Origin: Chryseobacterium gleum
GTDB taxonomy: Bacteria > Bacteroidota > Bacteroidia > Flavobacteriales > Weeksellaceae
Direction: 5' to 3'
DNA length: 64,000 nucleotides
NCBI RefSeq assembly: GCF_900636535.1
Contig: NZ_LR134289.1
Span: 1,922,001 to 1,986,000, forward strand
The notes under the pieces are model-generated. The model searched no databases. It was not told the origin of the DNA and saw only the letters and a list, made by a program, of their open reading frames with translations. Positions 17,288-26,280 of the stretch are shown one piece after another (the first letter of the stretch is position 1; the number at the start of each line of letters is the position of its first letter). The position numbers and the translations under genes were made by a program.

Positions 17288-19033
17288 CTATTGTAAAACA
17301 GGAATCTCAACAAAACTATCATTAAACCAATGAATAATCAATGGTTCTTTTGCGTCGGCAATGGTTTCGGAAGCTACAGTTTTTCCACTACCGTAATTCA
17401 GTTCTGAAAACGGATTTTTATTGATATTCAGTACAACGACCAGACGGCTACCTTTCTGCAGCTGTTTGCTGACCAGATGAGTATTTTCAAAGGTGATGGT
17501 TTCTTTTTTACCAGGGGTCAGTAATTGTCTTTTAGTATTATCTCTGGCATAACTTGCCCTGCCGATATAGTAAGAAAGATGAAAATATTTACCTTCAGGA
17601 GTAAGTTCATAGAGAGTGACTCCAATATCTGCATCTTTTTTATTAATGCTAAATTTTATGTTTCCAAGGAAAGATCCGTTTACCAGCATAGCATCCAAAG
17701 GCTCACTTATGAAAACGTAACCATTACCAGATATACTTTCCCGAATAATGGGATCCGGGTAATAATCATTATTGCTGGTTGTACGGTCTGCAAAGTCTAT
17801 TTTCTGAACTAAATATTTTTTGGTTTCAGGCTTATTTGGGCTTAACAAATACTTATCATCACTCACCTTGGCAGAGCTTAGATATAATTTCAGGTACCTG
17901 TTGTGCATGGCATCAATTGAAGGGGCGCTTCGCCATTCATCTGTTCCCATTACCTGATAGTTTATTTTATCTTTCAGAAAAGAAGGCTTTTCAGCACCTT
18001 TCAGAATATAGTCCAACCATTGATAGGTGTATTCTCTGATGGGAAATAAAGCATTTTTACTCACTGTATATCCGTTAATGACCTCCTGCCCTCCCATTTG
18101 TGTTCCGAAATGACCATAAGGACCAATCACCAGATAAGCCGGCGTTTGAGGATTGTATTTATTGAGTTCACGCAAATAGTATATTCCTGAATTCTGAGAA
18201 TCATTATAATACCCGTCAAAGGCCAGTACAGGAATATTAATTCCGGCAAAATCTTCCTTATATGGAGCCATATTCTGCCAATAGGAATCAAAAGCAGGAT
18301 GGCTTATCCAACGCTGAAAAAGACGGTTGGGTGTGCCATCAATGCTATCCATTTTACCATAAGCGACTCCTGTTTCCCACCATCTGAACATCATATTCCG
18401 GAATCTTTTCCGGTCGTCACCTGTTTTGTTATCCAGATATTTATTATTGCCTACATAAAAGGACCATTCATAATTAGGATTGATAAAAATATTATTTTCC
18501 ATAGGAAGTCCCATTCCCGGGCGATTAGCAACGTATGGGACAATTGTTTTTAAGGCAGGATGCAGCTTTTTGGCTGCGGCCCATTGCGTAAAGCCGTTGT
18601 AACTTCCTCCGTACATTCCTATTTTACCATTACACCATGGCTGCCTGCTGATCCAGTCTATCACATCATAGGCATCTTTTCCGTCGGTTTCATACGGAAA
18701 AATCTCAGATTGACTGAAACGCTTTCCTCTCGTATAAGCCATAACACCTATATATCCTCTGTCTGCAGCTTCTTTAAGCGATTGTATATCCCGTCCCTGA
18801 TCCCGCACATAAATTGTAAACTGCAGTATTACAGGCAGAGGAACATTATCATTTTTTTTACGTACCACCATTGCAGAAATTTCTGCTCCGTCCCTTGTGC
18901 GGATCATTACGCTATCCTGAATAATGTATATACTTTCCTTTTCCTGCCGGCTGCCCCACAATGTTTGCTGGGCCTGCAGTATTGGTGCCAGTAAAAAATT
19001 CAATAGAATCAGAATACCTGTGTACGCTTTCAT
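17288..19033 (-). CDS. Secreted CocE/NonD (peptidase S15) hydrolase
   Basis: 581 residues from the ATG at 19031-19033, which opens a signal peptide (MKAYTGILILLNFLLAPILQAQ). Alpha/beta-hydrolase core with nucleophile elbow GGSYNGF (Ser144), acid in AFDGYYND and His in GPYGHFG, then a C-terminal jelly-roll of the X-Pro dipeptidyl-peptidase type (VFISEPLDAMLVNGSFLG onward). Relatives are alpha-amino-acid ester hydrolases, cocaine esterase and glutaryl acylases. Probably a periplasmic amidase or esterase. It follows the second Crp-type regulator by 155 bases, mirroring the terpene-synthase module. Confidence 0.85.
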   Translation of the reverse strand: MKAYTGILILLNFLLAPILQAQQTLWGSRQEKESIYIIQDSVMIRTRDGAEISAMVVRKKNDNVPLPVILQFTIYVRDQGRDIQSLKEAADRGYIGVMAYTRGKRFSQSEIFPYETDGKDAYDVIDWISRQPWCNGKIGMYGGSYNGFTQWAAAKKLHPALKTIVPYVANRPGMGLPMENNIFINPNYEWSFYVGNNKYLDNKTGDDRKRFRNMMFRWWETGVAYGKMDSIDGTPNRLFQRWISHPAFDSYWQNMAPYKEDFAGINIPVLAFDGYYNDSQNSGIYYLRELNKYNPQTPAYLVIGPYGHFGTQMGGQEVINGYTVSKNALFPIREYTYQWLDYILKGAEKPSFLKDKINYQVMGTDEWRSAPSIDAMHNRYLKLYLSSAKVSDDKYLLSPNKPETKKYLVQKIDFADRTTSNNDYYPDPIIRESISGNGYVFISEPLDAMLVNGSFLGNIKFSINKKDADIGVTLYELTPEGKYFHLSYYIGRASYARDNTKRQLLTPGKKETITFENTHLVSKQLQKGSRLVVVLNINKNPFSELNYGSGKTVASETIADAKEPLIIHWFNDSFVEIPVLQ

Positions 19034-19188
19034 GAGGTTATTTTTTAAAGAAATAATAATACAGCACAATGAGTAACTGCAGGACTTTCATCTTATAATG
19101 AAGACAATTGTTATTTACGAACTGTTACATCCTGTTTTTTAAACTGATTGTCTGTGATTATTTTCAAATAGCCCCCCGACATCTGATT

Positions 19189-19785
19189 TCAGTAAAAAAT
19201 CTGTCGTCCATCCAGTTTAAGAAGTCCATCCTCTGCCATCTTTTTAATGGTACGTATAACTGTTTCCACACGTAATCCCGTTAAATTGGCAATTTGCTGT
19301 CTGGTGAGCGGAACCAGGTAAGAATAAGGGCTTTGGTTCAGTGAGCTTTCCTTATAATAATCCATTAAAGATTTTATCTTCAGCACCGGGTCTATGGTAG
19401 AATTATTAAACAGCATTACATATTTATAGAAAAGCCGGTCAGAAAGATAGCGGAACATGGTAAAAATCAGTTCCATATTTTCACTCAGCATACTCAAAAA
19501 ATTGGACTTTGGCAGTTTAAGGATTTTGCAATCGGTTTTTGCAATGGCATTCATCGGATATTTCTTGTTCCCAAAAAGTAAAGACTCTCCAAAGCTCTGC
19601 CCCTCTGAAATGATATTCAGTGTGAATTCTTTCCCATCTTCATGGTAATTATTCAATTCAACTGTTCCTTTAACAATCTGGAAATAATAATGGGGAATAT
19701 CTCCCAGCTCATAAATAATTTCCTTTGCCTGATAATCCTCATAAACTGCTCCATTTTCAAGTAAAAGATTTTCATCGATGATCAT
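19189..19785 (-). CDS. Crp/Fnr family transcriptional regulator (copy 2)
   Basis: 198 residues, same architecture as the copy at 15907-16503: barrel (about 20-115) then HTH (PLTRQQIANLTGLRVETVIRTIKKM, identical in both). The recognition helices being identical, the two proteins should read the same or very similar DNA sites while the barrels have diverged slightly. It lies upstream of the S15 hydrolase gene. Confidence 0.87.
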   Translation of the reverse strand: MIIDENLLLENGAVYEDYQAKEIIYELGDIPHYYFQIVKGTVELNNYHEDGKEFTLNIISEGQSFGESLLFGNKKYPMNAIAKTDCKILKLPKSNFLSMLSENMELIFTMFRYLSDRLFYKYVMLFNNSTIDPVLKIKSLMDYYKESSLNQSPYSYLVPLTRQQIANLTGLRVETVIRTIKKMAEDGLLKLDGRQIFY

Positions 19786-19940
19786 AATTACTCAGTTATT
19801 TGTTATGATTTCAAAACAATATCTTAGTAAAAAGGTATTATCTTTAAATGCAAATTCTGGACCACCACAACTATTTAAAACCATTAAAACCAACAAGTTA
19901 AACAATATACCACCGACATATTTAAAAAAGTATAAAAATA

Positions 19941-19969
19941 AAAAATGACTGCCTTTTAGCAGCCATTTT
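19941..19969 (-). terminator. Terminator of the small heat-shock gene
   Basis: Stem aaaatgactgc / gcagccatttt (one mismatch) directly after the hsp20 stop, followed on the minus strand by TTTATTTTTA. Confidence 0.7.
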
Positions 19970-19973
19970 CAGT

Positions 19974-20426
19974 TTACGATATTTCGATCATTCTAGGTGG
20001 TTTCTGCTTTGCATCCTCTTTTTTAGGAATGGTCAGCATAAGCAACCCGTTTTCATATTTTGCATTAATGTTATCCTGGTCTACAACATCCTTTGGAAGT
20101 TCGAAACTTCTCTGGAAGGACTGATAACTGAATTCTCTTCTTGTAAAATTCTCTTCTTTTGTTTCACTGCTGTCCTGTTTCATGGATGAAATCGTCAGCA
20201 GGTTACCATCCAGTTTGATCTGAAAATCATTCTTATCCATTCCCGGAGCAGCAACCTGAACTTCATACGCTTCTCCGTTTTCCTTTATATTTACTGATGG
20301 TACTGTTGTACTGGTAGAAGAGTAATTGTTATTTCCCCAGTTAAAAAGTTCACGACCAAAAAAATCATCAAAGATGTTTGAAAAAGCCAGGTTGCTGTTT
20401 CCGTTTCTTCTTACTAGATTATTCAT
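19974..20426 (-). CDS. Small heat-shock protein, Hsp20/alpha-crystallin family
   Basis: 150 residues: short N-terminal arm (FDDFFGRELFNWG), alpha-crystallin domain from about residue 45 to 140 (VPSVNIKENGEAYEVQVAAPG at the start, ENGLLMLTIPKK near the end) and a short C-terminal tail with the IxI-type anchor MIEI. An ATP-independent holdase in the cytosol. Its upstream region holds a 58-bp element (20502-20559) repeated ahead of the antiporter and AraC genes, pointing to shared control, perhaps stress-linked. Confidence 0.93.
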   Translation of the reverse strand: MNNLVRRNGNSNLAFSNIFDDFFGRELFNWGNNNYSSTSTTVPSVNIKENGEAYEVQVAAPGMDKNDFQIKLDGNLLTISSMKQDSSETKEENFTRREFSYQSFQRSFELPKDVVDQDNINAKYENGLLMLTIPKKEDAKQKPPRMIEIS

Positions 20427-20501
20427 AGCAATTTCTTTTTAAATAAGTTTAACAATCATTTAATTACACGTCAGCCGGCCAGCTGTATATGAAAAATTTA
20501 T

Positions 20502-20559
20502 CAAAAAAAATACCAGTTGCCAAAGTGTGATATTTTTTCCGCATTCCTGTCAAAATTTC
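20502..20559. promoter_or_regulatory. Conserved 58-bp upstream element, copy A
   Basis: Begins with c, eight A and taccagtt, contains tgatattttttcc and ends tgtcaaaatttc. It matches copy B at 21883-21940 at about 51 of 58 positions with no gaps. Copy A lies 76 bases before hsp20, which reads leftward. Conservation in non-coding DNA suggests a regulator site or shared promoter. Confidence 0.6.
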
Positions 20560-20615
20560 AGTTTTTTGGCATATAGCTATCTGTATAATCTCACATGCAT
20601 TTGATTCCTTTGCTC

Positions 20616-21758
20616 TCAGACAGCTTTATTTCTACGGAAATTAACAGAACAACTGATCCAAATAGTAGACAACAGAAGTGATAAACAGGTAATTCCAAGT
20701 CCGGCCTTATAAAGATCATATCCCACCATTCCTGTTTTATAAGCAATGGAAAGGGCAAGGATTCCAAATTCTCCCGTCTGGGACAGCAATGCACCTCCAT
20801 AAAAACTGTCTTTCCATCTGAAGTTCAATATTCTGAAAAATATAGATGACATGACACTGTTGCTGATCAGTACAACTAAAGTACCTATGGTAATGAGCAC
20901 ATAATTGGAAAACAGATAATTGAGGTCCAGCCTCAAACCAATGGATACAAAGAAAAGTGCCACGAAGAAAACCTTGAAGGGCAACAGGGAATGTTCAAGC
21001 CAGTGAAATGCCCTGATCTTTCCTACTACAACTCCGGCAATAAAACTTCCCAATGCAGCACTCAAACCTACAACTTCTGCAACAAGCCCAAACCCAAGGC
21101 AGATAAAAAGGCCGGAAAACACCTGCAGATCATGGTCATTTTCAAGAAACGTACTTGAAAATCTGATTTCCCTCAGATGCCTTATTTTCCTGAATATTAA
21201 AAAAATTCCGATACAGATAGCCAGGGGAATGACAAAGTTCAGCATATTAAACTTTTCACCATTCCAAAACTTAAGCAAGGTCAGCACCGGGGCCAGGAGA
21301 AGATCCTGCAGCAACAGAATATTGAGAATAACAATACCAAAAGCTGTATGCAGTGTTCCGTGTTTCTTCAAAAATTCCACAACCACTGCTGTACTGTTAA
21401 AGGTAAAGAGAATTGCGATGAGCAAAATACTCTTAAAATCAAGTGTAAGGATCCATCCAAGTAAAAAAGCGAACATAAAGCTCAGCAATATTTTGATGCC
21501 CTGAGCCAATACCGGCTTAATAATAAGGCTTTTTTTATTGGGGACATTGATTTCCATCCCGATAAAAAACATCAGCAATAAAATCCCTGCCTCACCAACT
21601 GCCTCTATTTCTTCAGGCTGGTCAAAGAGCTTTACTCCGTAAGGTCCCAATAGTATCCCTGCTATGATATAGGCAATAAGATAAGGCTGATGAAGTCTTT
21701 TCAGTAAAAACATCAGTCCTAAAATTGTCATACACAAAACACATACTGTCCAAAGCAT
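20616..21758 (-). CDS. Cation:proton antiporter, CPA2/KefB type, membrane domain only
   Basis: 380 residues, almost wholly hydrophobic with about 11-12 membrane helices and family features (AYIIAGILLGPYGVKLF near the start, GILLLMFFIGMEI, SAALGSFIAGVVVG, LFFVSIGLRLDL, LLSQTGEFGIL). It resembles the membrane part of Kef/NhaP-like exchangers but has no C-terminal TrkA-N nucleotide-binding domain. Exchanges Na+ or K+ for H+ across the inner membrane. Copy B of the 58-bp element lies 125 bases before it in the same orientation as copy A before hsp20. Confidence 0.88.
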   Translation of the reverse strand: MLWTVCVLCMTILGLMFLLKRLHQPYLIAYIIAGILLGPYGVKLFDQPEEIEAVGEAGILLLMFFIGMEINVPNKKSLIIKPVLAQGIKILLSFMFAFLLGWILTLDFKSILLIAILFTFNSTAVVVEFLKKHGTLHTAFGIVILNILLLQDLLLAPVLTLLKFWNGEKFNMLNFVIPLAICIGIFLIFRKIRHLREIRFSSTFLENDHDLQVFSGLFICLGFGLVAEVVGLSAALGSFIAGVVVGKIRAFHWLEHSLLPFKVFFVALFFVSIGLRLDLNYLFSNYVLITIGTLVVLISNSVMSSIFFRILNFRWKDSFYGGALLSQTGEFGILALSIAYKTGMVGYDLYKAGLGITCLSLLLSTIWISCSVNFRRNKAV

Positions 21759-21882
21759 ATCTCTGTAACTGTTTATATTTACGTATTACCAATCTTACAA
21801 TTAAGCTGAAAAACCGTCTGTAAAACGGAACTGTCCAGTAAAGTACACCCACTGATAAAGCTGGCTGGCTTTCAGAGGATAA

Positions 21883-21940
21883 CAAAAAAAATACCAGTTA
21901 CAACAGTATGATATTTTTTCCGGATCACTGTCAAAATTTC
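21883..21940. promoter_or_regulatory. Conserved 58-bp upstream element, copy B
   Basis: Second copy of the element at 20502-20559. It lies between the divergent antiporter (start 21758) and AraC gene (start 21992) and so could govern both. The same orientation relative to hsp20 and the antiporter argues for control of these two genes by one factor. Confidence 0.6.
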
Positions 21941-21991
21941 CAGATTGGCTGACGGGTTTTAATCTTATCACTAAAACATCCTCATAACCTG

Positions 21992-22558
21992 ATGTTTAAC
22001 ACTCAGGATCTGTATATTATCAACATCTATTTTCCCGAAGAAAGTTCTGACGGTTTTTATAATGAACCGGGAATCTATCCGGTAAGCAAGCTGTTATCTG
22101 AAATGCTTGCCTTCAGCGAAAAATGGCAGGGAAATTATTATAAAGGTTCCTGGGAATTTCAATTTCTGACCACATTGAAGGAGCTCTTATCGAAGGAAAA
22201 TCTTAAAAAGTTTTCTATTCAGCTTCCCACAAAAGATGATCAGCGGCTTAATGCTGTTACAGACCGTCTTAGAAATCAGTTACATGAAAAGCTTACTTTA
22301 GAGAATACGGCAAAGGAGTCAGGGATGAGTGTGAGAAGCCTGACAAGATTATTTCAGACCAAACTTCACATCACTTTTATTCAGTATATAAAAATGTTGA
22401 GAATCATCCGGGCTATGGAACTGATCAAAGATACAGACCTGAATATGACTGAAATCACCTATGAAGTCGGATATTCCAATATTGCAGCTTTCAGTAATAA
22501 TTTCCACCAGCTGACCAATATGAGGCCCACAGAATTCAGGGTCATGTCAAGAATATAA
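21992..22558 (+). CDS. Short AraC-family transcriptional regulator
   Basis: 188 residues. The C-terminal half is a complete AraC double HTH (LTLENTAKESGMSVRSLTRLF for the first, MTEITYEVGYSNIAAFSNNF for the second, PTEFR end). The first 85 residues resemble only the last part of the usual sensor domain. An in-frame TGA about 40 bases upstream of the ATG excludes a longer protein, so the sugar-binding cupin seen in 270-300-residue relatives is absent. It may act without ligand or be a remnant. It is divergent from the antiporter with copy B of the 58-bp element between. Confidence 0.82.
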   Translation: MFNTQDLYIINIYFPEESSDGFYNEPGIYPVSKLLSEMLAFSEKWQGNYYKGSWEFQFLTTLKELLSKENLKKFSIQLPTKDDQRLNAVTDRLRNQLHEKLTLENTAKESGMSVRSLTRLFQTKLHITFIQYIKMLRIIRAMELIKDTDLNMTEITYEVGYSNIAAFSNNFHQLTNMRPTEFRVMSRI

Positions 22559-22665
22559 ATTCGGCTCACAAAATTTCCACACGGTCTCATCATTAAAAAA
22601 ATAGCGAAAACGGGTAATTTCCAGCTATTGGTCTTCAGCGGTAACTTTATCAAAAAAGAAGTACC

Positions 22666-23925
22666 ATGAATACTATCATCAAAAAATTATTCATTATAAG
22701 CGGACTGGTTTCACTTATGAGTTTCTGTTCCTTCCTGTTTGCGCAGGTTTATCCTATCGGCCAGTTTTTTTTGACAACGTATGGTCAGTCCTTTACCATG
22801 TATAACACAGGGATGATCGTTCAGGACGGTAACCCGGGAAATGCAGGTCAGGCAGTATATGACCAGACGGGAATTAACTATTTATGTCTGCCGTCAGCCG
22901 TTCCTTATCAAAAGGCATTTTTTCTGGATTTTAATAAGAATATTATTGAACTGGATTACAGATATGGATATCGGGTCGTAGGTTATTCCAATATTCCTGT
23001 TCCTCCTCCACCTGTTATGCACCTGCCGAAACCAGTTTATGATAATCAGACAGGGATTGAAACTGCTGACGGCGTAAGACCGATCCCCACACAGATTGTT
23101 GATGAGCAAAAGCCTTTTGGAGATGTTATGATGACGAGCGAACAAACTGCCGTAGACTGCTACAAGAACTCCCTGAACTTTGACGGCACATTAAATCAGC
23201 TGGAATTCGGTGACTGTATGGTGACGAATATGGCCGGCAGGAAAGAACTTGAAATTTACAAATGCGCCAAAAATTCGGCCACTCCGGAGGAACAAAGTCT
23301 TTGTATGCTAAGTATATTAGGTGGTTCCAAAGAGAAGCAGATTACTCAGGATATGATGAAATGCTATAAAGAATACGGTGATCATTATGAAATGTATCCG
23401 CTATGTTTTGCTGACAAAGTAAATGATCCTGAATTAAAACAACTGGTATCCTGTTTTAAAGATCAGGCCAATAGCGGAGAAGTTTCTTTTATGGGAACTG
23501 CTGTGTGCTACGGTGCAGGCAAGCTTAATCTGAATACAGAAGCACAGATAGCAGTAGAGTGCGCTGTAAGTACAGGAGGCCAGCCTTATGCATTTGCTGG
23601 TTGCGCCGGCGGACAATTGACCTACCGGGAATTAAGTAAATGCCTGACCAACGGAGTCGGTGGCGATCATGGATGTTTTGGAAAAAACAATACAATTGTT
23701 AAAGGGTTGAACCAAATCGGAGAAGCGTTAAAAGATCAGTTTGGACCCACAAACGATATTGTCAGAACATGGAATTCTACAGTTCACGATTTACAATACG
23801 GTCCCGGGAAAAATCATGAAGCGGTAAAACTGGTCAGAAATATAAGCAATGAGCTGGGAAAAGCAGGAAATAATGTGGCAAAGGAGATCAGAAAAGTTGT
23901 TCCTAAAATAAAAATTAAATGGTAA
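22666..23925 (+). CDS. Secreted protein with cysteine-pair repeats, unknown function
   Basis: 419 residues with a signal peptide (MNTIIKKLFIISGLVSLMSFCSFLFAQ). Residues about 28-105 form a beta-type domain (YPIGQFFLTTYGQSF at its start), then a Pro-rich linker (VPPPPVMHLPKP). From about 160 to 340 come about six repeats, each with two Cys roughly 13-20 apart followed by a Gly or polar helix (AVDCYKN..FGDCM, YKCAKNS..SLCML, MKCYKEY..PLCFA, VSCFKDQ..AVCYG, VECAVST..AGCAG, SKCLTNG..HGCFG). Each pair could form one disulfide of a helical solenoid. The C-terminus is basic and helical. I do not recognise the family. It is followed by a terminator. Confidence 0.75.
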   Translation: MNTIIKKLFIISGLVSLMSFCSFLFAQVYPIGQFFLTTYGQSFTMYNTGMIVQDGNPGNAGQAVYDQTGINYLCLPSAVPYQKAFFLDFNKNIIELDYRYGYRVVGYSNIPVPPPPVMHLPKPVYDNQTGIETADGVRPIPTQIVDEQKPFGDVMMTSEQTAVDCYKNSLNFDGTLNQLEFGDCMVTNMAGRKELEIYKCAKNSATPEEQSLCMLSILGGSKEKQITQDMMKCYKEYGDHYEMYPLCFADKVNDPELKQLVSCFKDQANSGEVSFMGTAVCYGAGKLNLNTEAQIAVECAVSTGGQPYAFAGCAGGQLTYRELSKCLTNGVGGDHGCFGKNNTIVKGLNQIGEALKDQFGPTNDIVRTWNSTVHDLQYGPGKNHEAVKLVRNISNELGKAGNNVAKEIRKVVPKIKIKW

Positions 23926-23947
23926 AGACAATTAATTTATCAATTAT

Positions 23948-23983
23948 AAAAAAATCCAACATCGAAAAATGCTGGATTTTTTT
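23948..23983 (+). terminator. Terminator after the Cys-repeat protein
   Basis: 15-bp arms (seven A, then tccaacat / atgctgga, then seven T) with one mismatch and a 6-base loop. It may also act for the converging DUF1826 gene. Confidence 0.8.
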
Positions 23984-24028
23984 GCAAAACTTGTAATTCT
24001 AATTCAAAACTGACTTAACAAATCAACA

Positions 24029-24727
24029 TTAGCAGATCAGCAGCAACCGATATTCTCCGTCATTTTCCACGGGCGCCCTATGAACGCATGGCAGTGCCTG
24101 CTGGTCCGGATGATCTACGGCAATTCTCCAAAGATGTCCTTTTCCCAGATTGACAGGTTCTGCATTGGGCTCAGGCTGATAATGAAGGTCAAAAAAATAG
24201 TCTTTCAGGAAGTCTTCAAATTCTTCTTCCGGACCATCATGTAATTTTCTGAGCTGTTCCCGGATTTCAGGAATTACAATTTTCTGTACCACCTGATCAT
24301 TAGGGATAATATCACTTGCAGCTCCGTAATAAGTACACAGAAAAGTATCGGTTCCGACAGGTGAACGATCGACATGGTAAGAGTAGACATCTGTTGAAAT
24401 AAAGCCGAGTTCCTCATCCCTTTCATAATTTTTTAGCAAATTAAGAACCGGAGAGGCTCCAAAATCTGTCAATAAGCATAAGTCATTTAAAATAATTTCT
24501 CTTGCCTTATTCCCTTCTTCTGAAAGATCCAGTGACAGAAGATCATCGGAAGAAATTTCGGTAATATTTTCTTTTAACTGAAGTTTAGAAACAATTTCTT
24601 TAAAATTCCCGACCAGGTTTCTCTGCCAGCAAATTGCATTTCTCACTCCCTGAAAACGGGTATTCACAAGTTCGGAAAAGGAAGAAACCACCTCTATTTG
24701 AGGATTGCCGGAAAATGTATCGCTCAT
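24029..24727 (-). CDS. DUF1826-like protein
   Basis: About 232 residues from the ATG at 24725-24727 (another in-frame ATG at 24766 would add 13 residues). Cytosolic, no signal or membrane segment. The middle contains VDRSPVGTDTFLCTYYGAAS and the end HLWRIAVDHPDQQALPCVHRAP, patterns I associate with DUF1826 proteins, whose role is unknown. Conserved His, Asp and Cys residues in these stretches could bind a metal. Both sides are bounded by very similar hairpins (23948-23983 and 24801-24834). Confidence 0.55.
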   Translation of the reverse strand: MSDTFSGNPQIEVVSSFSELVNTRFQGVRNAICWQRNLVGNFKEIVSKLQLKENITEISSDDLLSLDLSEEGNKAREIILNDLCLLTDFGASPVLNLLKNYERDEELGFISTDVYSYHVDRSPVGTDTFLCTYYGAASDIIPNDQVVQKIVIPEIREQLRKLHDGPEEEFEDFLKDYFFDLHYQPEPNAEPVNLGKGHLWRIAVDHPDQQALPCVHRAPVENDGEYRLLLIC

Positions 24728-24800
24728 ATTTTTAAATAAAACCTTTAGCAGTTTAATTCTCTGCAAAAATACGGAATAGGTTATTCAAAACCTTAAACAT

Positions 24801-24834
24801 AAAAAATCCAACATCTTTTGATATTGGATTTTTT
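24801..24834. terminator. Terminator-like hairpin between divergent genes
   Basis: 15-bp arms (aaaaaatccaacatc / gatattggatttttt, one mismatch) with a 4-T loop. It resembles the hairpin at 23948-23983. It lies between two genes that diverge (DUF1826 at 24727, AraC at 24923), where no transcript is expected to end, so it would have to be a leader attenuator or an insulator. Confidence 0.6.
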
Positions 24835-24922
24835 ATTTTAATGCCAAGATTTTTAATTCATATGATTTTTATTCCTAACTTCGAATCAACTATGCATCAA
24901 TGAATTAACCTCCATAACAGCT

Positions 24923-25741
24923 ATGCAAATTTTACCATCATCCAGCCTGGCACCTTACATAAAGAATTACACCATTGTTACGATTGATGAAGATCTCAGG
25001 GATGAAGTGTTTTATCCCAGCGGATATACAGACCTGATCATCAATATTTCCGGCGGTTTTGCCGCTACCACGATCAATGGCAGGCAAAAAGACACTCCGG
25101 ATATAGAATTTCTGGGACATCTTACCCTTCCCACCCGCCTCAGTGCAACAAAGGGAACTTCAGTTCTTATAGCACGGATCTATCCTCATGCCGGACACTT
25201 ATTTTTTTCTGATCCTTTGGCAGAATTCACGAACTATGCCACTGATATGTACGATATAACAAAAAATGACAGCAGAGATTTGTATGACCGCATGATGCAG
25301 GCCGGTGACCTCTATTCAAAAATCCATGTTCTGGAAATGTATTTTCTTCAGCAACTGAAAAAAAATGAATCCCGGATAAAGAAAACTGCAGTAGTTCAGG
25401 CACTCAGCCAGCAGTTTTTCATGGGTAATCAACCATTTGATTTACCTGCTATAGCAAAAAGTTCAGGGCTGTCAGAAAGATACATTCAGAAGCTTTGCCT
25501 TGCTCATATCGGGATTAGTCCTTCCTCTTTTGCGGCTGTGATCAGATTTAACAGAAGTCTGCACATGGTTCTCAACACGAAGGAATCGCTTACAGCCATC
25601 GCTTATGATGGCGGATATTACGATCAGGCTCATTTTACCAAAGAGTTTAAAAAATTTACAGGTATTACTCCCTCTGCATCCAGACACTCATTGATTAAAA
25701 ATGATACAGATCTTCAGCAGGCTGTTAATATTGGCTTCTGA
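24923..25741 (+). CDS. AraC-family transcriptional regulator
   Basis: 272 residues: an N-terminal sensor domain (about 1-130, beginning ILPSSSLAPYIKNYTIV and containing EVFYPSGYTDLIINISG, as in DUF6597-type AraC regulators) and a C-terminal double HTH (about 165-262; FDLPAIAKSSGLSERYIQKL, then ESLTAIAYDGGYYDQAHFTK and FKKFTGITPSASR). It probably responds to a small molecule. It ends one base before the converging NTF2-like gene. Confidence 0.88.
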   Translation: MQILPSSSLAPYIKNYTIVTIDEDLRDEVFYPSGYTDLIINISGGFAATTINGRQKDTPDIEFLGHLTLPTRLSATKGTSVLIARIYPHAGHLFFSDPLAEFTNYATDMYDITKNDSRDLYDRMMQAGDLYSKIHVLEMYFLQQLKKNESRIKKTAVVQALSQQFFMGNQPFDLPAIAKSSGLSERYIQKLCLAHIGISPSSFAAVIRFNRSLHMVLNTKESLTAIAYDGGYYDQAHFTKEFKKFTGITPSASRHSLIKNDTDLQQAVNIGF

Positions 25742-25742
25742 T

Positions 25743-26186
25743 TTATTTTGCAGGATGATTGCTGCTGAACATATCACGATGCATCTTCCAGCCGTCTTTT
25801 GTATTTTTCCAGATCACAATCACTTTCCCGTCATCCAGCTTTTTACCGTCCAAATCGGTCATTTCATAATAGCTTTCTTCGGTAACCGAGGTTTTGGCAT
25901 CTCCGTAAAGATTTTGAATTGTAAACTTAACATGAACCTTAGGTCCGTTCTTAAAGAAACCAAGTATTGCATCTTTTCCGCATAACGGGACAGCATTGGG
26001 TGGAAGCAGACATGCATCACTGGTATAGCGTGTAAGGATAGATCCGTCGTTTCTATTCGCCAGATCAGCATAGATTTCGTTACTGGCTTCTATGGTCTTT
26101 CTTACGGTGTTCATAAGATCGGTGTTTTGAGCATTACACCAGAAAGTAAATAGTAATAATCCGCTCAGGGTAAGTAATTTTTTCAT
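25743..26186 (-). CDS. Secreted NTF2/SnoaL-like protein (DUF4440 type)
   Basis: 147 residues from the ATG at 26184-26186, which begins the signal peptide (MKKLLTLSGLLLFTFWCNAQ); the open frame upstream is not plausible. One alpha+beta cone domain: helix IEASNEIYADLANRND, YTSDACLLPPNAVPLCGKDAI and the final strands VIVIWKNTKDGWKMHRDMF, as in SnoaL/DUF4440 proteins. These bind small hydrophobic ligands or act as isomerases; the substrate is unknown here. Confidence 0.78.
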   Translation of the reverse strand: MKKLLTLSGLLLFTFWCNAQNTDLMNTVRKTIEASNEIYADLANRNDGSILTRYTSDACLLPPNAVPLCGKDAILGFFKNGPKVHVKFTIQNLYGDAKTSVTEESYYEMTDLDGKKLDDGKVIVIWKNTKDGWKMHRDMFSSNHPAK

Positions 26187-26280
26187 TTTAAAAATTTTAT
26201 ACAAAACAAAGCATTCCCGAAAGCAAAAAATTGTAAAATTGCGAACATCCCAATCTTTTTTAATCAAAAAAATATTCATA

